From positions 39,354 to 103,353 of the forward strand of contig CANXME010000393.1 in NCBI GenBank assembly GCA_948144175.1: 64,000 nucleotides of DNA, read 5' to 3'. Position 1 is the first letter of the stretch. Every line of letters starts with the position of its first letter. Positions 9,837 to 22,100 of this stretch are shown in pieces. Both the position numbers and the translations under genes were made by a program. Under the pieces are notes generated by a model. That model worked only from the letters and a program-made list of their open reading frames with translations. It was not told the origin of the DNA and did not search any database. This DNA comes from Closterium sp. NIES-65 (Eukaryota > Streptophyta > Zygnematophyceae > Desmidiales > Closteriaceae).

Positions 9837-12800
9837 CTCCCCTTCGCTTCTGGAGTGTCGTTAATGATGACGTGGCCTTGTCCAGTCAGCAGCATGCAGT
9901 ACTCGAACTTCTGTTTTCCGAGTTTCTTTGTCAAGTAATCGGCTGCCATCTCGGACGTGGGACAGTAGGATAATTCGAGTTTCCCTTCAGCTGAAGAGAG
10001 AGCGATTAGTTCCTGCTTGCTCGACTGCCAGGAGATAGGTCCGATAGGCTCGAGACGATAGACGTAGCCAGTGCGAGAGCGCCTATTGTCGGAATCGCCG
10101 GCATGATCGGCATCGACGTAGCCGATTAGTTTCGTGGTCGTAGTTTCGTTTTTGTAGTAAGTCAGGCCGATCGTCGGAGTGCTCACGAAGTAGTGTAGTG
10201 CGCGATCGAGCTCCGCCAGATGCTCTGCTTCGGATTTCTTGAGGTAGGTAGCGAGTTGGCTTGCGGAGTAAGATAGATCCGGGCGGCAGGTGACGGCTGC
10301 GAAGAGGAGGCAGCCCAGTTTCCTCTGGTAGTCTCGTATTCCGGCAGCCTTGAGTGGAGCGGAATTTCCTTTGTTACTTCCTGCCGTGTAGCGGTATGGC
10401 GTGGCGATAGCGGTAGGTGTGAGCGAGAAGCGCTTGGAGATAGTGTCGGCGTATTTCTCGGCGCTTAAGTAGATAGCATTTTCTTCTTCGCGGATGTTGA
10501 GTCCGAGGTACTGGGTGACGGTAGGAGAAACCGTGAGCGTGAGGTCCTTCTGCAGCTCCCCTTCGAACCAGGTGGTGATGTCGTCGGTGGAGCCGATGTA
10601 GAGTAGGTCGTCGACGTAGACGATCAGTAGGATGTAATCGGCGTCTTTAGTGAATCGATACATTCCTTGGTCGTGCGGCAGTTGGCGGAATCCGATGCGA
10701 GTGAGTCGGGTGTGTGGGTGCTGTTGCCACAGCCGCGGGGCTTGTTTGACTCTGTAGAGCGATTTCAGTAGCTGGCAGACCTGATTGGGGTTTCCATGGG
10801 TACCGTGTGGGAGTTCGACGAAGATTTCGGCGTCGACGGGTGCGTAGAGAAATGCGTTGGTGACATCGATTTGTCGCAGTTTCTTCTTCTTCATGGCGGC
10901 AGCGGCGAGAAGAATTCGAAGAGAGGTATGTCGACTAACTGGGGCGAATGTCTCGGTGAAGTCTCGTCCTTGCTCTTGGTCGAATCCACGCACGACCCAG
11001 CGTGCTTTGAACTTCTCGATTGTGCCGTCCGCTTTCTTTTTGATGCGGAAGACCCATTTCCCGGTGAGAATGGTCTTGTTCCTTGCCACGCTTGCGGGAA
11101 CGACCTTCCAAGTGTTGCGTTCCTCCAGTGCCTTTAACTCTCTGTCCATGGCTTCGCGCCATTTCTCCCTGTGTTCCCCCCCCAGAGCCTGCTGAACCGT
11201 CGCAGGCTCCTTAGGAAGTGCGTTGTCGTGGACTGCGGTGACGATGCCGAGGATTTGCAGTCCAGTCTTTGAGTATCGGGGGAGTGTTGGATCCTCGGGA
11301 TAAGCTGCTTCGTCTCCCGCTTCTGGATCGGGTATGAAATTTGGCCCTATCCGTTCTGCTTCGTTTGTGTTGACTGTCGCAGGTGTTACGTAACCGTTGT
11401 CGGCGAAGTGATAGAAGACTTCGCCGTTGGCACTGTCGCGAGGATTGTCTTCGTCCATGGGCACGTCGACGGAGTAGTACGGGAGAGGTCCGGTTTCTTC
11501 CGATGCGTTGTCGACGTTCTGTTCATCCCAGTCTGCTTCGTCCGCTGCTGAGGCGAAGGCTCGGTCACCACGAAAACCACCTGTGGGGTCTTGATTCTCG
11601 TGCAAGTTGGCGAGGTACGTTTGAAGGGTGAGTCGCTCGTAGAAGATCACATCACGTGCTGCTACTGTTTCGTTTGAGTGGACATCAAAAATTTTCCACG
11701 CGTTGTAATTTTTCTCGATGCCGAGGTGTAGTCCCCACTGTGCCCGTTGTGAAAATCTTACCGCTCGTGCTTCTGGGGGTCGGTACTGCACCATGCATCC
11801 GAAAACTCGTAACATTCTTGTGCTGCCCTGCTTTCCTGTCCATAGCAGATGCGGTGATGCGTTGTTCGGGAGTGACGACGACGACAGCAAGTTGTGCAGC
11901 ATGACAGCATGGTCCATTGCTGCAGGCCACTGGTGGTTGGGTAGCCGCATGCCACGTAGCATTTTGCGCATGCTGTTCTGCAGAGTCCTGTTCATTCTTT
12001 CTGCAACACCTTGCTGCTGATGGGCGTAGGGAAGGGAGAGAAGTTGCTTGATTCCCCTTTCCGTCAGGTACTGCTTGAAGCGCTGAGAGGTGTATTCTCC
12101 TCCTCCGTCTGACTGGAAGCTTTTCAGCTGTGTTCCTGACTCCCTCTCTGCTACCGGTAGCCAAGCGGCGAATTCTGGGAGTGCCATGTCGCGGATGGGT
12201 AGGTTTCGATGCCAGACGTATCGAGTGGCGGCGTCGATGAAGGTTATTGTGTAATTGTAGGTGACTTGTCCTGGTTCTCGATTGAAGAAGATGTCGCTGT
12301 ATACTTTCTCGAGTGGTGCGTATGCAGGTGCGCTCGGGTTGTGGTGAGAAGAAAACGATCGATGGGGTAAGTCGGCTTCGGGGCAGATGAGACAAGTTCC
12401 TCGTGCCCGTTGAAGTTCTCTGCCGTCGGGTAGTAGTAGCGAATCTTTGTCGAGGACTCCTGCTCGTATTGTGTTATTCAATACTGTGTTGCTTGGATGT
12501 CCTGTGCGTGCGTGCCAGATGTCTTCAGGAGCGCGATGTCCGGGTGAGCGTTGATACGCGTCGGAGTTGGAGTAGAAGCTGGCAACGACATTGGCGCTTC
12601 TGTGGACTTCTCGTTGAGTCGGGTTCAGTTGCTGTGCGGGTGTTGGTGGTGCTTCGTGGACGATGACTGGTGTCGTTGGTCCTGCTGCTGCCGATGATGT
12701 TTCTGCTGCTGTCGATGTTGTCTCTGCTGCTGCCGATGTTGTTTCTGCTGCTGCCGATGTTGTCTCTGCTGCTGCCGTTTGTTGAATTGTTGCTAACGCT

Positions 12801-14752
12801 CGTGTTCGTTCTGCTTCAGGGATGGTGTGCGAGTACCAGAAACCTCCCGGGCTGAAGTCGGGATCGAGATCCGGTGGATGTGTCCAATCGGCGAAGTTGA
12901 CGATGGCGTCGCTATCTGCAGTGCCAAGGTCGGGGACGAAATCGAGGACGAAGACGTTGTTCTTCAAAACTGCTCTTCCGATGTAGAGGCCGCCCTTCAC
13001 GTGGTACAGTTTAAACCCCTTGGTGGTGCTGTCGGCTTCCAAGTGGATGCCTTTCACCATCAGCTGGCTGACACTCAGTAAGTTATAACCGAGTCCTTCT
13101 GCGACGAGTACCTTTGACATGTGCAGTATGACGTTTGTCTCTCTTGATTGAAGTTGAACTACTCCTTGTCGTCGTGTGCGCAGGTTCTGGTTGTTGGTGA
13201 CCGTGATGACTACTTCTCGCTGGAGTTGATGTTTGCGTTGAATAAAGCATCCCGAGGAGCACATATGTTGTCCGCAGCAACTGTCCAGAAACCAGGTGTC
13301 TTGCCCGGACGGTTCGCTTTGAGCGATGGCGGCGTACGTCGGATTCGGTTGGAGTGACTCGCGGCGAGGCGTACTGTTGTCGAGCTCTTCTTCCGGTGAG
13401 TAGTGAGGTGGTGATTTGGTTGTGCACGAATCAGTTATCTTCACCATGCAATTGACAATGTTTCTTGCTCCTTGTGTAGATTGTCCTGTTGGAGTCGTTG
13501 GAGCTTGGATTGAGGTCGTCGGATTTGCTTGTGTTGAGGCAACTTGGGAGCTTGAAGGCCGGAGTTGTCGCTGTGGTGTTGTCTGACGAGACGGGCAGTG
13601 CGTGCGAGGGTGTCCCAAAGTCTTGCAGATGTGGCACAACGGAGGTACCGTCTTCACTTGTTGCTGTTGTCGATTGTTGTTGTTGTTGTATCGTCGCTGA
13701 GTGTGAAACGCAAACTCCGGTGCTAATGTTTTCTTCTTGTGTCTTTCTTCTTGTAGGTCCATGTCCTGCTGCTCGGCATGGATTTCGGCGCAAAGTGCCG
13801 CTTCGGAAATCCTCCCGTGTGCTCGTAATATGGCGCGACTGGAGCGCCAGTGGGGGCCGAGACCGCCGATGACCACCGTGACAAAGGCGTCTTCTGAAAT
13901 CGACCCTCCGCATCGAAGAAGCTTGTCGCGCAGTTCGCGGCAGCGGCTGATATAAGCCATGCTTTTCTCGCCTGGTTTCATTTCAATTGTTGTCAACTGC
14001 GCCATTAACCTGCTTTGATTTACGCTGTCTGTTGCTTGATACAGGTTCTTCAGGTGGTTGTACGCGAGCTCCGCGGAGTTGCCGTAGCCTCGGTAAGTCC
14101 TGATGTTCTGCTGCTGGGTCGGGGTGATGTTTCTTAGCAGTATCGTGTACGCCATCATTGATTGATAGGTGTACTGCTGCTTCTCATATTGTGTCCCGTT
14201 TGTTGGATATGGCAGGGACCCGTCGAAGAAGCCGAGAATCTGTGCTCCTTCCATCATCAGTTCGAACTCGAACGACCAGGTGAAGAAGTCTTTTCCGTCG
14301 AAAGGCTTTGTCGTTTGCAGCTTGAGAACATGCGCGAATTGCGATTGAACTTGTAATGCGTCCAATGCCCTTTCTTGTCCCGGTGCAGATTGCGGTTGCG
14401 GCATGAAGCTGACGGAGCCACGCTGGGGCTCGTACGGCGCAAAGGTAGGCTGGTGTTGTTGTTGTTGAATTCCGCGTGCGTAGGATGAGCCGTCGAGACT
14501 CATAGGAGTTACGTTGTTGTTGTTGCTGTTGTTTGACTGCGCAGGTACTCCTTGCTGGTGCTGCTCGTAGAAGGACATGAAGGAGAAGAATTTCTCCATC
14601 ATGCTTGGATCGAAGCCTGCGGGCGTTTCCGTAGACCCAGCTGCTGGTCTCGTGGTAGTCCCTCCTTCCGCCTGTAGACCAAAGACAGGAGGTGGAGTAG
14701 GGGTAGTGCCTGGAGAACCGTTGGAGGAGCTCTTCTCCTTCCTAGTAGACAT
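9815..14752 (-). CDS. Copia-B gag-pol polyprotein, 1645 residues
   Basis: One open frame. The Gag core lies at about 135-340, after a Gln/Asn-rich N-terminus. The zinc knuckle C373-X2-C376-X4-H381-X4-C386 follows. The protease has WFLDSC at about 487-492. The integrase zinc part is H747, H752, C787, C790; its core is D820, D882, E918 (exact D-35-E spacing). An Ala/Glu/Thr repeat lies at about 670-690. Reverse transcriptase runs from about 1198 to 1440 with VYVDD (D1381, D1382), and RNase H from about 1543. The start ATG lies 63 bp inside the 5' LTR edge and the end runs 22 bp into the 3' LTR. By family knowledge it is cleaved by its own protease. No obvious breaks. Confidence 0.93.
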   Translation of the reverse strand: MSTRKEKSSSNGSPGTTPTPPPVFGLQAEGGTTTRPAAGSTETPAGFDPSMMEKFFSFMSFYEQHQQGVPAQSNNSNNNNVTPMSLDGSSYARGIQQQQHQPTFAPYEPQRGSVSFMPQPQSAPGQERALDALQVQSQFAHVLKLQTTKPFDGKDFFTWSFEFELMMEGAQILGFFDGSLPYPTNGTQYEKQQYTYQSMMAYTILLRNITPTQQQNIRTYRGYGNSAELAYNHLKNLYQATDSVNQSRLMAQLTTIEMKPGEKSMAYISRCRELRDKLLRCGGSISEDAFVTVVIGGLGPHWRSSRAILRAHGRISEAALCAEIHAEQQDMDLQEERHKKKTLAPEFAFHTQRRYNNNNNRQQQQVKTVPPLCHICKTLGHPRTHCPSRQTTPQRQLRPSSSQVASTQANPTTSIQAPTTPTGQSTQGARNIVNCMVKITDSCTTKSPPHYSPEEELDNSTPRRESLQPNPTYAAIAQSEPSGQDTWFLDSCCGQHMCSSGCFIQRKHQLQREVVITVTNNQNLRTRRQGVVQLQSRETNVILHMSKVLVAEGLGYNLLSVSQLMVKGIHLEADSTTKGFKLYHVKGGLYIGRAVLKNNVFVLDFVPDLGTADSDAIVNFADWTHPPDLDPDFSPGGFWYSHTIPEAERTRALATIQQTAAAETTSAAAETTSAAAETTSTAAETSSAAAGPTTPVIVHEAPPTPAQQLNPTQREVHRSANVVASFYSNSDAYQRSPGHRAPEDIWHARTGHPSNTVLNNTIRAGVLDKDSLLLPDGRELQRARGTCLICPEADLPHRSFSSHHNPSAPAYAPLEKVYSDIFFNREPGQVTYNYTITFIDAATRYVWHRNLPIRDMALPEFAAWLPVAERESGTQLKSFQSDGGGEYTSQRFKQYLTERGIKQLLSLPYAHQQQGVAERMNRTLQNSMRKMLRGMRLPNHQWPAAMDHAVMLHNLLSSSSLPNNASPHLLWTGKQGSTRMLRVFGCMVQYRPPEARAVRFSQRAQWGLHLGIEKNYNAWKIFDVHSNETVAARDVIFYERLTLQTYLANLHENQDPTGGFRGDRAFASAADEADWDEQNVDNASEETGPLPYYSVDVPMDEDNPRDSANGEVFYHFADNGYVTPATVNTNEAERIGPNFIPDPEAGDEAAYPEDPTLPRYSKTGLQILGIVTAVHDNALPKEPATVQQALGGEHREKWREAMDRELKALEERNTWKVVPASVARNKTILTGKWVFRIKKKADGTIEKFKARWVVRGFDQEQGRDFTETFAPVSRHTSLRILLAAAAMKKKKLRQIDVTNAFLYAPVDAEIFVELPHGTHGNPNQVCQLLKSLYRVKQAPRLWQQHPHTRLTRIGFRQLPHDQGMYRFTKDADYILLIVYVDDLLYIGSTDDITTWFEGELQKDLTLTVSPTVTQYLGLNIREEENAIYLSAEKYADTISKRFSLTPTAIATPYRYTAGSNKGNSAPLKAAGIRDYQRKLGCLLFAAVTCRPDLSYSASQLATYLKKSEAEHLAELDRALHYFVSTPTIGLTYYKNETTTTKLIGYVDADHAGDSDNRRSRTGYVYRLEPIGPISWQSSKQELIALSSAEGKLELSYCPTSEMAADYLTKKLGKQKFEYCMLLTGQGHVIINDTPEAKGSVGNNKS

Positions 14753-14815
14753 GTCTTCCTTGTATTAAGTATTAAGAGAAAAAGGAAACTTTGAACTCTG
14801 TCTGCTCTCATACCA

Positions 14816-15250
14816 TGTTGGGCTGAGATGCCCTAGGATCTTTGTAGAGTTAAAGTCTAAGTAGGATTGTAATAGCGGAAGCGTTTGAATGAAAAAGTCC
14901 TTGAACCACCTTGCGCTAGTACGTGAGGGCAAAGTAAGTTCATTAAAACAAGCAAATACAAGGCTTTATATAAGAGTACAAGGAATACGAATAGATATAA
15001 TTAAACTGTTTTGCTGTTGCGATTCGATAAGTGCGACTCGGGCAACTGCTCAATGTCGAGTCAGTTGTGTGTCCTTGCTGTCGCGCTGTATTTGTCAAGT
15101 CAAAGGTCGCTGACTTTTGACCTTCGCGTAACCTCTAAGCGGTTACCCTAACCTCCGAGGGTTGACTCGCGATGCTTCGACTTGGACTGCTTCGCTTGTA
15201 TCCTGAGTTTCGACACGACAGAGGCGCTTTAAGACTTATTGTTCCCAACA
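14816..15250 (-). repeat. Copia-B 5' LTR
   Basis: 435 bp, directly followed on the minus strand by the primer site TGGTATGAGAGC (14804-14815). Confidence 0.95.
14965..14973 (-). promoter_or_regulatory. TATA-like box in the copia-B 5' LTR
   Basis: TTATATAAA on the minus strand, kept in both LTRs; a likely pol II promoter by position in the LTR. Confidence 0.5.
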
Positions 15251-15255
15251 CCCAT

Positions 15256-15776
15256 CCCACTCCCACATTCGTGGAATACTGGAGCAAGGCTTCAGCGCGC
15301 CAATGCGGATCTCTCTGCTAATTACCGACCAGAAATTGAACAGCCTAGATCGTGCCACATCATTTTAATACCCCACCCAATCCACCTCACTTACACGTGA
15401 CCAAACCAGTCAAGAAGTGACTGGTACAGTAAGAACGCACCACCGTGCGCAATTCTGGCCGGCGGTTGCATGAACCCTCGCCACGCAATTGGCTTTGTTT
15501 TCACCCTATCAAGAGCCAAAATTGCCCACTCGAATATGCCACGTGGCAGATTCCAGTGGGCGATCACGTTATCCTCGTATACTCGGTTTTGCGGCACTGG
15601 TCAACAATCTTGAAGTGAAGTCAGACACCTGATTTTGTTTCACATATTTTCTACTTGATAAAAAATATACAATATAATAAGACCCGGGTATTATGTAAGA
15701 TTTTCCTTTGAGGAGACCCCCCCCCCCATTTTTTCCCAATGGTTTTCATAATACCCTAGGGTGTTTTATCAGGGAG
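15256..15776. other. Middle part of the TA element
   Basis: Non-coding sequence of the TA-flanked element between copia-B and copia-C, ending in GGGTGTTTTATCAGGGAGAA. No gene seen. Confidence 0.6.
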
Positions 15777-15781
15777 AATAC

Positions 15782-15903
15782 TGACGAGAAGTAAGAATGA
15801 ACTATGAAAAGTTTGGTACAAGTACTAACCCTAATTGGGTTGTACCCCTTATGGGCTACCCCACTACAGCCTACACAAATGTATAAGCTATAATGTTCTG
15901 ACA
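15782..15903 (-). repeat. Copia-C 3' LTR
   Basis: 122 bp; next to the tract CTATGGGGGTG (minus strand). Confidence 0.9.
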
Positions 15904-16103
15904 CACCCCCATAGGCAAAGTGGGGGAGAACAAGTGGTCACAAGACCAGTCAAGCAAAGCAAAGCAAGCTCAGGGTGGATCACAAAGTCACCACACAGTC
16001 CGAGCACAAGAGTAAGGCCACAAGGCCAGTTCACATGCAAGGTCATATATATAAAGGTAAAACAAGCAAGGGCAGGTATAGAAAGAAGACAGTACAAACA
16101 AGA

Positions 16104-19100
16104 TCAAGAAGTGAGCAAGTGAGGCCAGGTAGGCACAAGACCTAGCACAGTACAGAAGCGCTGATGATCACAAGGCGGAAGGGCCTTGGTGAAGATATCA
16201 GCAGTGTTGGCCTCAGAGGCCACGTAGGTGAGGCGGAGCTGACCACGCTGCTGCAGCTCACGAGACAGGAAGTAGCAAAGAGCAATGTGCTTCGTTCTGT
16301 GCTCCAGTCTGTGCTCCCGACACAAGGCCAGCATGGCCTTGTTGTCTACGTACAGAACTGGAGGAGAACGAGGCGGCTCTCCTAAGCCAGTCAGCAGGTA
16401 GATGAGCCAGCGTAGCTCCTGTGCAGCCATGGCCCCTGCGTAGATCTCAGCCTCACAGCTGGAGCCGAGAACAGAAGACGAGCGGGTAGACCGCCACGAA
16501 ACAGAGCCGGAGCCAAGGCTGAAGGTGTAACCCTGTGACGACCGCTGCGTAGCCTGGTCGTCAGCCCAAGAAGCGTCAGCGTGACCTTTGAGGACTACTC
16601 GACGTCGCCCTCCAAGCACTAGCCCCATGCCCGACGTACTGCACACGTAGCGCAACACCCTCTTCGCTGCAGCCATGTGCTCTGGTCGGTGTCTCCCAGG
16701 AGCAACATAGCGTGCCAAGATGCTAAGAGGGTATGCAAGGTCAGGTCGTGTGCAGGTCATCAGGTACATGAGGCAGCCAACAAGCTCTGGGTACGGGCCA
16801 CTCGACTCTACGGACTCATCCGAAGGCAGAGCTGAGAGCGAGTGGCGAGTAGACAGAGGAGTGGCCTGAGGCGAGGAGTACGTGAAGCCGAAGCACTGAA
16901 GGACCTGCTGCACCATGTGTGACTGAGTCAGGGTAATGGTGCGCTGTGCTCTGTCCCAGGTGATCTGCAAGCCAAGGTAGCTGCTCAGCTCACCCAGGTC
17001 TGTGCACGTGTGTCTCTTCTGCAGTTCGGACTTCACGTGGGCGAGTCCAGCAGTGTCAGCAGTGGCAAAGACCAGGTCGTCGACGTACACGAGGATGTAG
17101 AACGGCGGCAAAGAGGTGTCGATGCGTAGAAACAGCGACGGGTCGGCGGTAGAAGGAGCAAACCCAAGAGCCGCAAGTGTAGTCCTCAGTGTGTCGTGCC
17201 ACTCACGGGGTGCCTGGCGGAGACCGTAGACTGGCCGCCGGAGGCTCCACTGGGTGCCAAGAGGAAACGACCCAGTGAAGCCAGGAGGGCGGCGCGGCCA
17301 GATCTCCTCGTGCAGGCTGCCCTGCAGGAAAGCAGTGCTGAAGTCAAGAGAGTGAAGCTCGTAGTCGCGCTGAGTGGCTATGTGCAGCAGCACCCGAAGA
17401 GTGGTCATCTTCTGGGTGGGAGAGAAGGTCTGAAAGTAGTCAACTCCCTGCCGCTGACTGAAGCCTCGAGCCACGTAACGCGCCTTGAAGACAGGCGGAG
17501 AGCCCGGCGGCCGCTTCACCCTGAAGATCCACATGCCACTGACGATGTTCGCCTCAGGTGGGGGAACCTCGTCGACGTAGGTGCTTGTGGACTTCCAGGA
17601 AGCCATCTCTGCGTCCATGGCCGACTGCCACTGAGAGAAGAAGGGACCCTCGATCGCCTCAGCGTACGATCGAGGAGTCGGGATGTCTGGTGCATCCGGG
17701 TCTCCCTCAGGGGCAATCAGCGTGGACACGAGATGGGGCAAAGCAGCCGCAAAGCACTGGAACTCCTCCTGCCTGTCTTCAAGGACGTCCGTGCTAAGAG
17801 CACACTCACCCCCGACGGACGGAGGACAGACTGAATCAGACTCAGCAATAAGACTAGCAGCGTAGTCTAGACGACTGCGAGCAGCGAAGTCGACAAGCTC
17901 AGCAACGAGAGCAAACGCAGTAGCAAACTCAAAGGAAGGGTCAGTGACGATAGTAGCAAGAAGGCGCGTGACCGAAGGACTAGCAGCACGAAGGAAGTCA
18001 GTCTCCGGGTCAGCAAGAGAAGGAAGAAAGGACTCTGTAGGAGACGGCAACGGGAAACGCAGAGGAGCACTGGAAGGACGCAGTGCCATCTGGTGTGTGC
18101 CGGGGACCGCAGGAGGACGCGGACGTGGAGTACGACCACTAGTGCGAGCAGCACGAACAGGTGACGCGGGACGAGACGCAGGCTCACGACGCTCAGCAAG
18201 ACCTCCAGTAGGACCAGCGTAGGGAGAAGGAGCAGGTAGAGGGGAGGCGGGCAGTAACTGTGACCGCGACTGGACAGGCGGTGGACACTCTAGGGGAGGA
18301 GCAGGACCAGTAGAGGGCGGGAGAACAAGAACCTGCTCCAGGAGCGGAACGAAGAACGACCTCAGCCGCGCAGCGCCTCTAGAACCAGCAAGTACGGCAC
18401 CAGTACCCCCAGCGGCAGCACCAGCGCCAGCAGAACCTCCAGCTCCAACAGCGCCAACTCCAGTACCCTCAGAAGCACTAGCGCCAGCAGCACCGCCAGC
18501 GCCAACACCCCCAGCAGCTCTAGCTCTAGCAGCACCAACTCCGGTAGGACCGTCAGCACCAGCTGCCTCAGCAGCACCCCGAGACGCACCAGCACCAGTA
18601 GAAACACCAGCTCCAACACCCCCAGCAGCTTCAGCTCCAGCAGCACCAATTCCAGAAGGACCGTCAGCACCAGCTGCCTCAGCAGCACCCCAAGACGCAC
18701 CAGCACATGTAGAAACACCAGCGCCAACACCCCCAGCAGCTCCAGCTCCAGCAGCACCAACTCCAGTAGGACCGTCAGCACCAGCTGCCTCAGCAGCACC
18801 CCCAGACGCACCAGCACCAGTAGAAACACCAGCACCAACACCCCCAGACTCAGAAGCACGTCTCGAGCGGCGGGCGAACCACACGCGCAGCTCATGTGGA
18901 GAGAGCGGCTCCCGCCTCGACGAAGTACCGCCGGCGGCCACACGAGCAGACCCAGTACCCCCATGCTCCGCACCCCCAGACTCAGCACCCCCAGGCTCAG
19001 CACCCCCAGGCTCAGTACCTCCAGTCTCAGCACCCCCAGACTCAGCACCCCCAGACCCGGCACCCGCAGACCCGGCACCCGCAGGCTCAGCACCTCTAGC

Positions 19101-22100
19101 AGCACCAGAGTCTACAGCTACCTCGACAGGGTCGACTGCGTCTACCTGGGACACACCTGAAGGGGCAGGACCCTGAGGAGGGAGGGGGACTACCTGAGTA
19201 GCACCTGGCGCTAGGAAGAGCGGCGGCGGGGGGAGGAGCGTAGTGCGGTAGGGGAAGAGACGGTAGTAAGGCACCGACTCGTCAAAGGTGACGTCCTGGG
19301 AGGACAGAACATGGCGCGTGGTGGGGTGGTAAAACTGCCAGCCAGGCGCGTTAGGGGGGAAGCCAAGGAAGACGCAAGGAACAGCACGGGGGGACAGCTT
19401 GTCCGCAGACAAGTCGCGGACAAACGCCCGAGATCCCCAGACCCGAAACGCAGACGCATCGCCAACCTTCCCTGTCCACCGCAAGGCGGTGGAGGTCTCT
19501 GGCAAGGAGACCCGGGGCTGAAGGTTGAGCTGATGCGCGGCGTACTGAACCGCAAACGGCCACAGAAAATGGGGGGCAGCCGCATGCATCATGAACGTAC
19601 GCGCGACGTCCATGACCATGCCAATGCGGCGCTCAGCAATCCCATTTTGCTGTGGAGAGGCCGGAAGCATGAAGGTCTAGCGGATGCCCTGTGCCCGACA
19701 GAAGGCTCCCAGACGAGCAGAGGAAAACTCCCCTCCTCTGTCCGAGTGCAGACGCAAAACAGGAAAGTCAGAGCCGAAACCCTCTCTGAGCTGGAGACGA
19801 GCTGCGCGGATCCAGTCGATCAACACCTCAGTGACGTCACCCTTGCTGCGCAAGGGGAAGACTGTGGTGTAACGCGAGTAGTCGTCAACGACCAGCAGAA
19901 AGTACCGCTCTCTCCCCTGCTCACTGACGCGGGCTGGGCCCCACACGTCCATGTGTAGAGTCTGCAGCGGAGCCTTTGTCGGAGGAAACTCGGAGGAGTG
20001 AGGGGCGGCGCGCTGTCGCCCCTCGACGCAGGGGACGCAGGTAGGGCCAGGCCCCGGAGGAAGGGGAGGGAGAGACCGAGGAAGACCAGAGACAAGGACA
20101 CGGGAGGCCATGCCTCGGAGACGAGGCAAGGAGGGGTGACCAAGGCGGTGGTGCCAAAGGAGAGTCTTGTGGGATAGCAGACGACACGAGCAGGGGGAAG
20201 ACTCAGGACCAGACCTGGACGCCGTAGCAAACACCTGACTCGACGCAGCTACCTGGGCAGACTCAGTAGTAGGAGGAGACTCAGCAATAAGGGTGTACAG
20301 GCTCGACCCTGGCTGACGGGTGAACGTGGCCAAGTGTCGGCCTGTCCGAGCACACCTGCAGTGGGTCACTCGCTGACTCGCAGGAGTGAACTGGTCAACC
20401 CCTCGATCCTGTAGGTCCGCTCCACTCACCAAGTTCGTAGAGAACGAGGGGAGGTAGAGACCAGACAGGGTGCCAGAGGGGGCTGCAGGGCACGGAAGGA
20501 TAGTGGAGAAGCTAGCAAGGACAGGACCCCCAGAGGGGTCTGCGAGGGAGACTGCAACTCGCCGACTAAGCGGCGTAAGAGTGGTGCGGTCTCGAAAGAA
20601 GGAGCGGGACGCACCCGAGTCCAGGGTGAAGGTGTGGAAGGCCTGAGCCGACGTAGTACCTGAGAGAGCAGACTCACCAGCACCTGGGGCGGCAGACGCA
20701 CTGGCACCTGGGGCAGCAGACGCACTAGCACCTAGAGCAGCAGTCTCACCAGCACCTAGCGCAGTAGCCTCAATGCCCGGGTCAGGCGGTACACACAGGT
20801 AACAGGCACCCTCAACACTATCAGCAACAGCATACATGGCAGCAAGAATAGCATCAAAGTCAAGATCAAAGATAGCAACCCCGGCCTTAGCCAGATCTCC
20901 CCAGCGAGGGATCTCTGACGCATCAGGGATCTGGCGACGCCACGCGTCCGTCAGGCGACCAAAGCAGCGCTAGGTGGAGTGCAGACCTCCGCACTGCTCA
21001 CCAGTGCGGTCGTCGGTACGGAGAACGTAAGAGAAGGGACCAAAACCCCCACCGCGCTGGCGTGCAGTATATAACTCACGAAGCTGCTGAGGGGACAGGG
21101 TCATACCACTCCGCTGCTGCTGCTGGCGCTGACCACCACCGGCGCCACTCCTCGGCGCAGAGTCGCGACTCGCTCCACCACCGCCGCCTTCGCCGCCGCC
21201 GCCGCCTCCGCCGCTTCCGCCGCCTCCTCCACCTCCGCCTCCTCCACTACCTCTGCCGCCTCCGCTCCCTCCGCCACCTCCACCGCCTTCGCCGCCTCCA
21301 CCGCTGCCGCCGCCGCCGCCACCCCCAGCACCACTCCCACCTCCACCCCCACTCCCTCCACCGCCTCCACCACCACCTCCACCGCCCCCTCCACCTCCTC
21401 CAGTGCCCTTGCCCCCCTTGCCCTTGCCGGTGCGGCGTCTCCCGCTCGGGGCAGACGCAGCGCCGACCGACTCGAAACCAACGAGGTCGGCCGCAGCATC
21501 AGAGGCAACAGAGAGGCAAGAGGGGGGAGGGAGAACACCCCTCAAAGATGAGGGTGCGAGGGTCACCACGAGAGGCTCCTACAGCGACTATGCTCTTCTC
21601 TATCGCTAGGAGGGCCTTCTCGAGGAGGTCAACGGTGAGAGTGGTGGGGCAAACAGAGAGGAAGTGGTCCCTGACTACACGGAGAGAGTCAGGGAGACGG
21701 GTGACTATGTAGTAGAGGGTGATGTACATGGGGGGGGGGTTCTTGGCGCAAAGCGCGGTAGCGAGTGTCACTAGTGCGGAGGTGCGTAATGAGGTCAGCG
21801 ACTGTGGGAAAGGCAGCAAGGTTAGGGAACAGGTACGGTAGCATGAGGCGGCTCAGTGCAGCAGTGGCAGGGGAAGAGTAGCGTGCAACTACAGCGTCGT
21901 TCAATGTCTGAGCACTCTTGTACTGGCTAAAGTGTGCACGCTCAGTGGTCGGTAAGTGGCGGCGCACAGCAAGGCGAGCAGCAGCGTCACGTGTGGCCCA
22001 CTGTGAGCGAACAGTGGCATCAGCATGAGCAGCAGGGGCAGGGGAGGCACCAGAAGTGAGTCAAACAGGGAGAGGCCGTCTGCCCTATCGCACTGCAGGA

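Larger units (their letters stand above)
9401..15250 (-). mobile_element. Copia-B: Ty1/copia retrotransposon that looks whole
   Basis: LTRs of 436 and 435 bp, primer site TGGTATGAGAGC on the minus strand beside 14816, one 1645-residue gag-pol frame, and a purine-rich tract GAAGCGAAGGGGAG before the 3' LTR. The flanks CCCAC (9396-9400) and CCCAT (15251-15255) match at 4 of 5. The LTRs differ at about ten positions plus one indel (about 2.5%), so it is fairly young. It is a different lineage from the other copias here. It sits inside the TA element. Confidence 0.95.

Noticed and set aside
15391-15597. 68-residue minus frame as a possible pogo transposase remnant
   Set aside because: No helix-turn-helix, DDE or other recognisable motif; too short to support.
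21180-21420. Regular GCC/CCG repeats as a CRISPR-like or other spaced array
   Set aside because: No constant repeats with unique spacers; they code the Gly-rich end of copia Gag.
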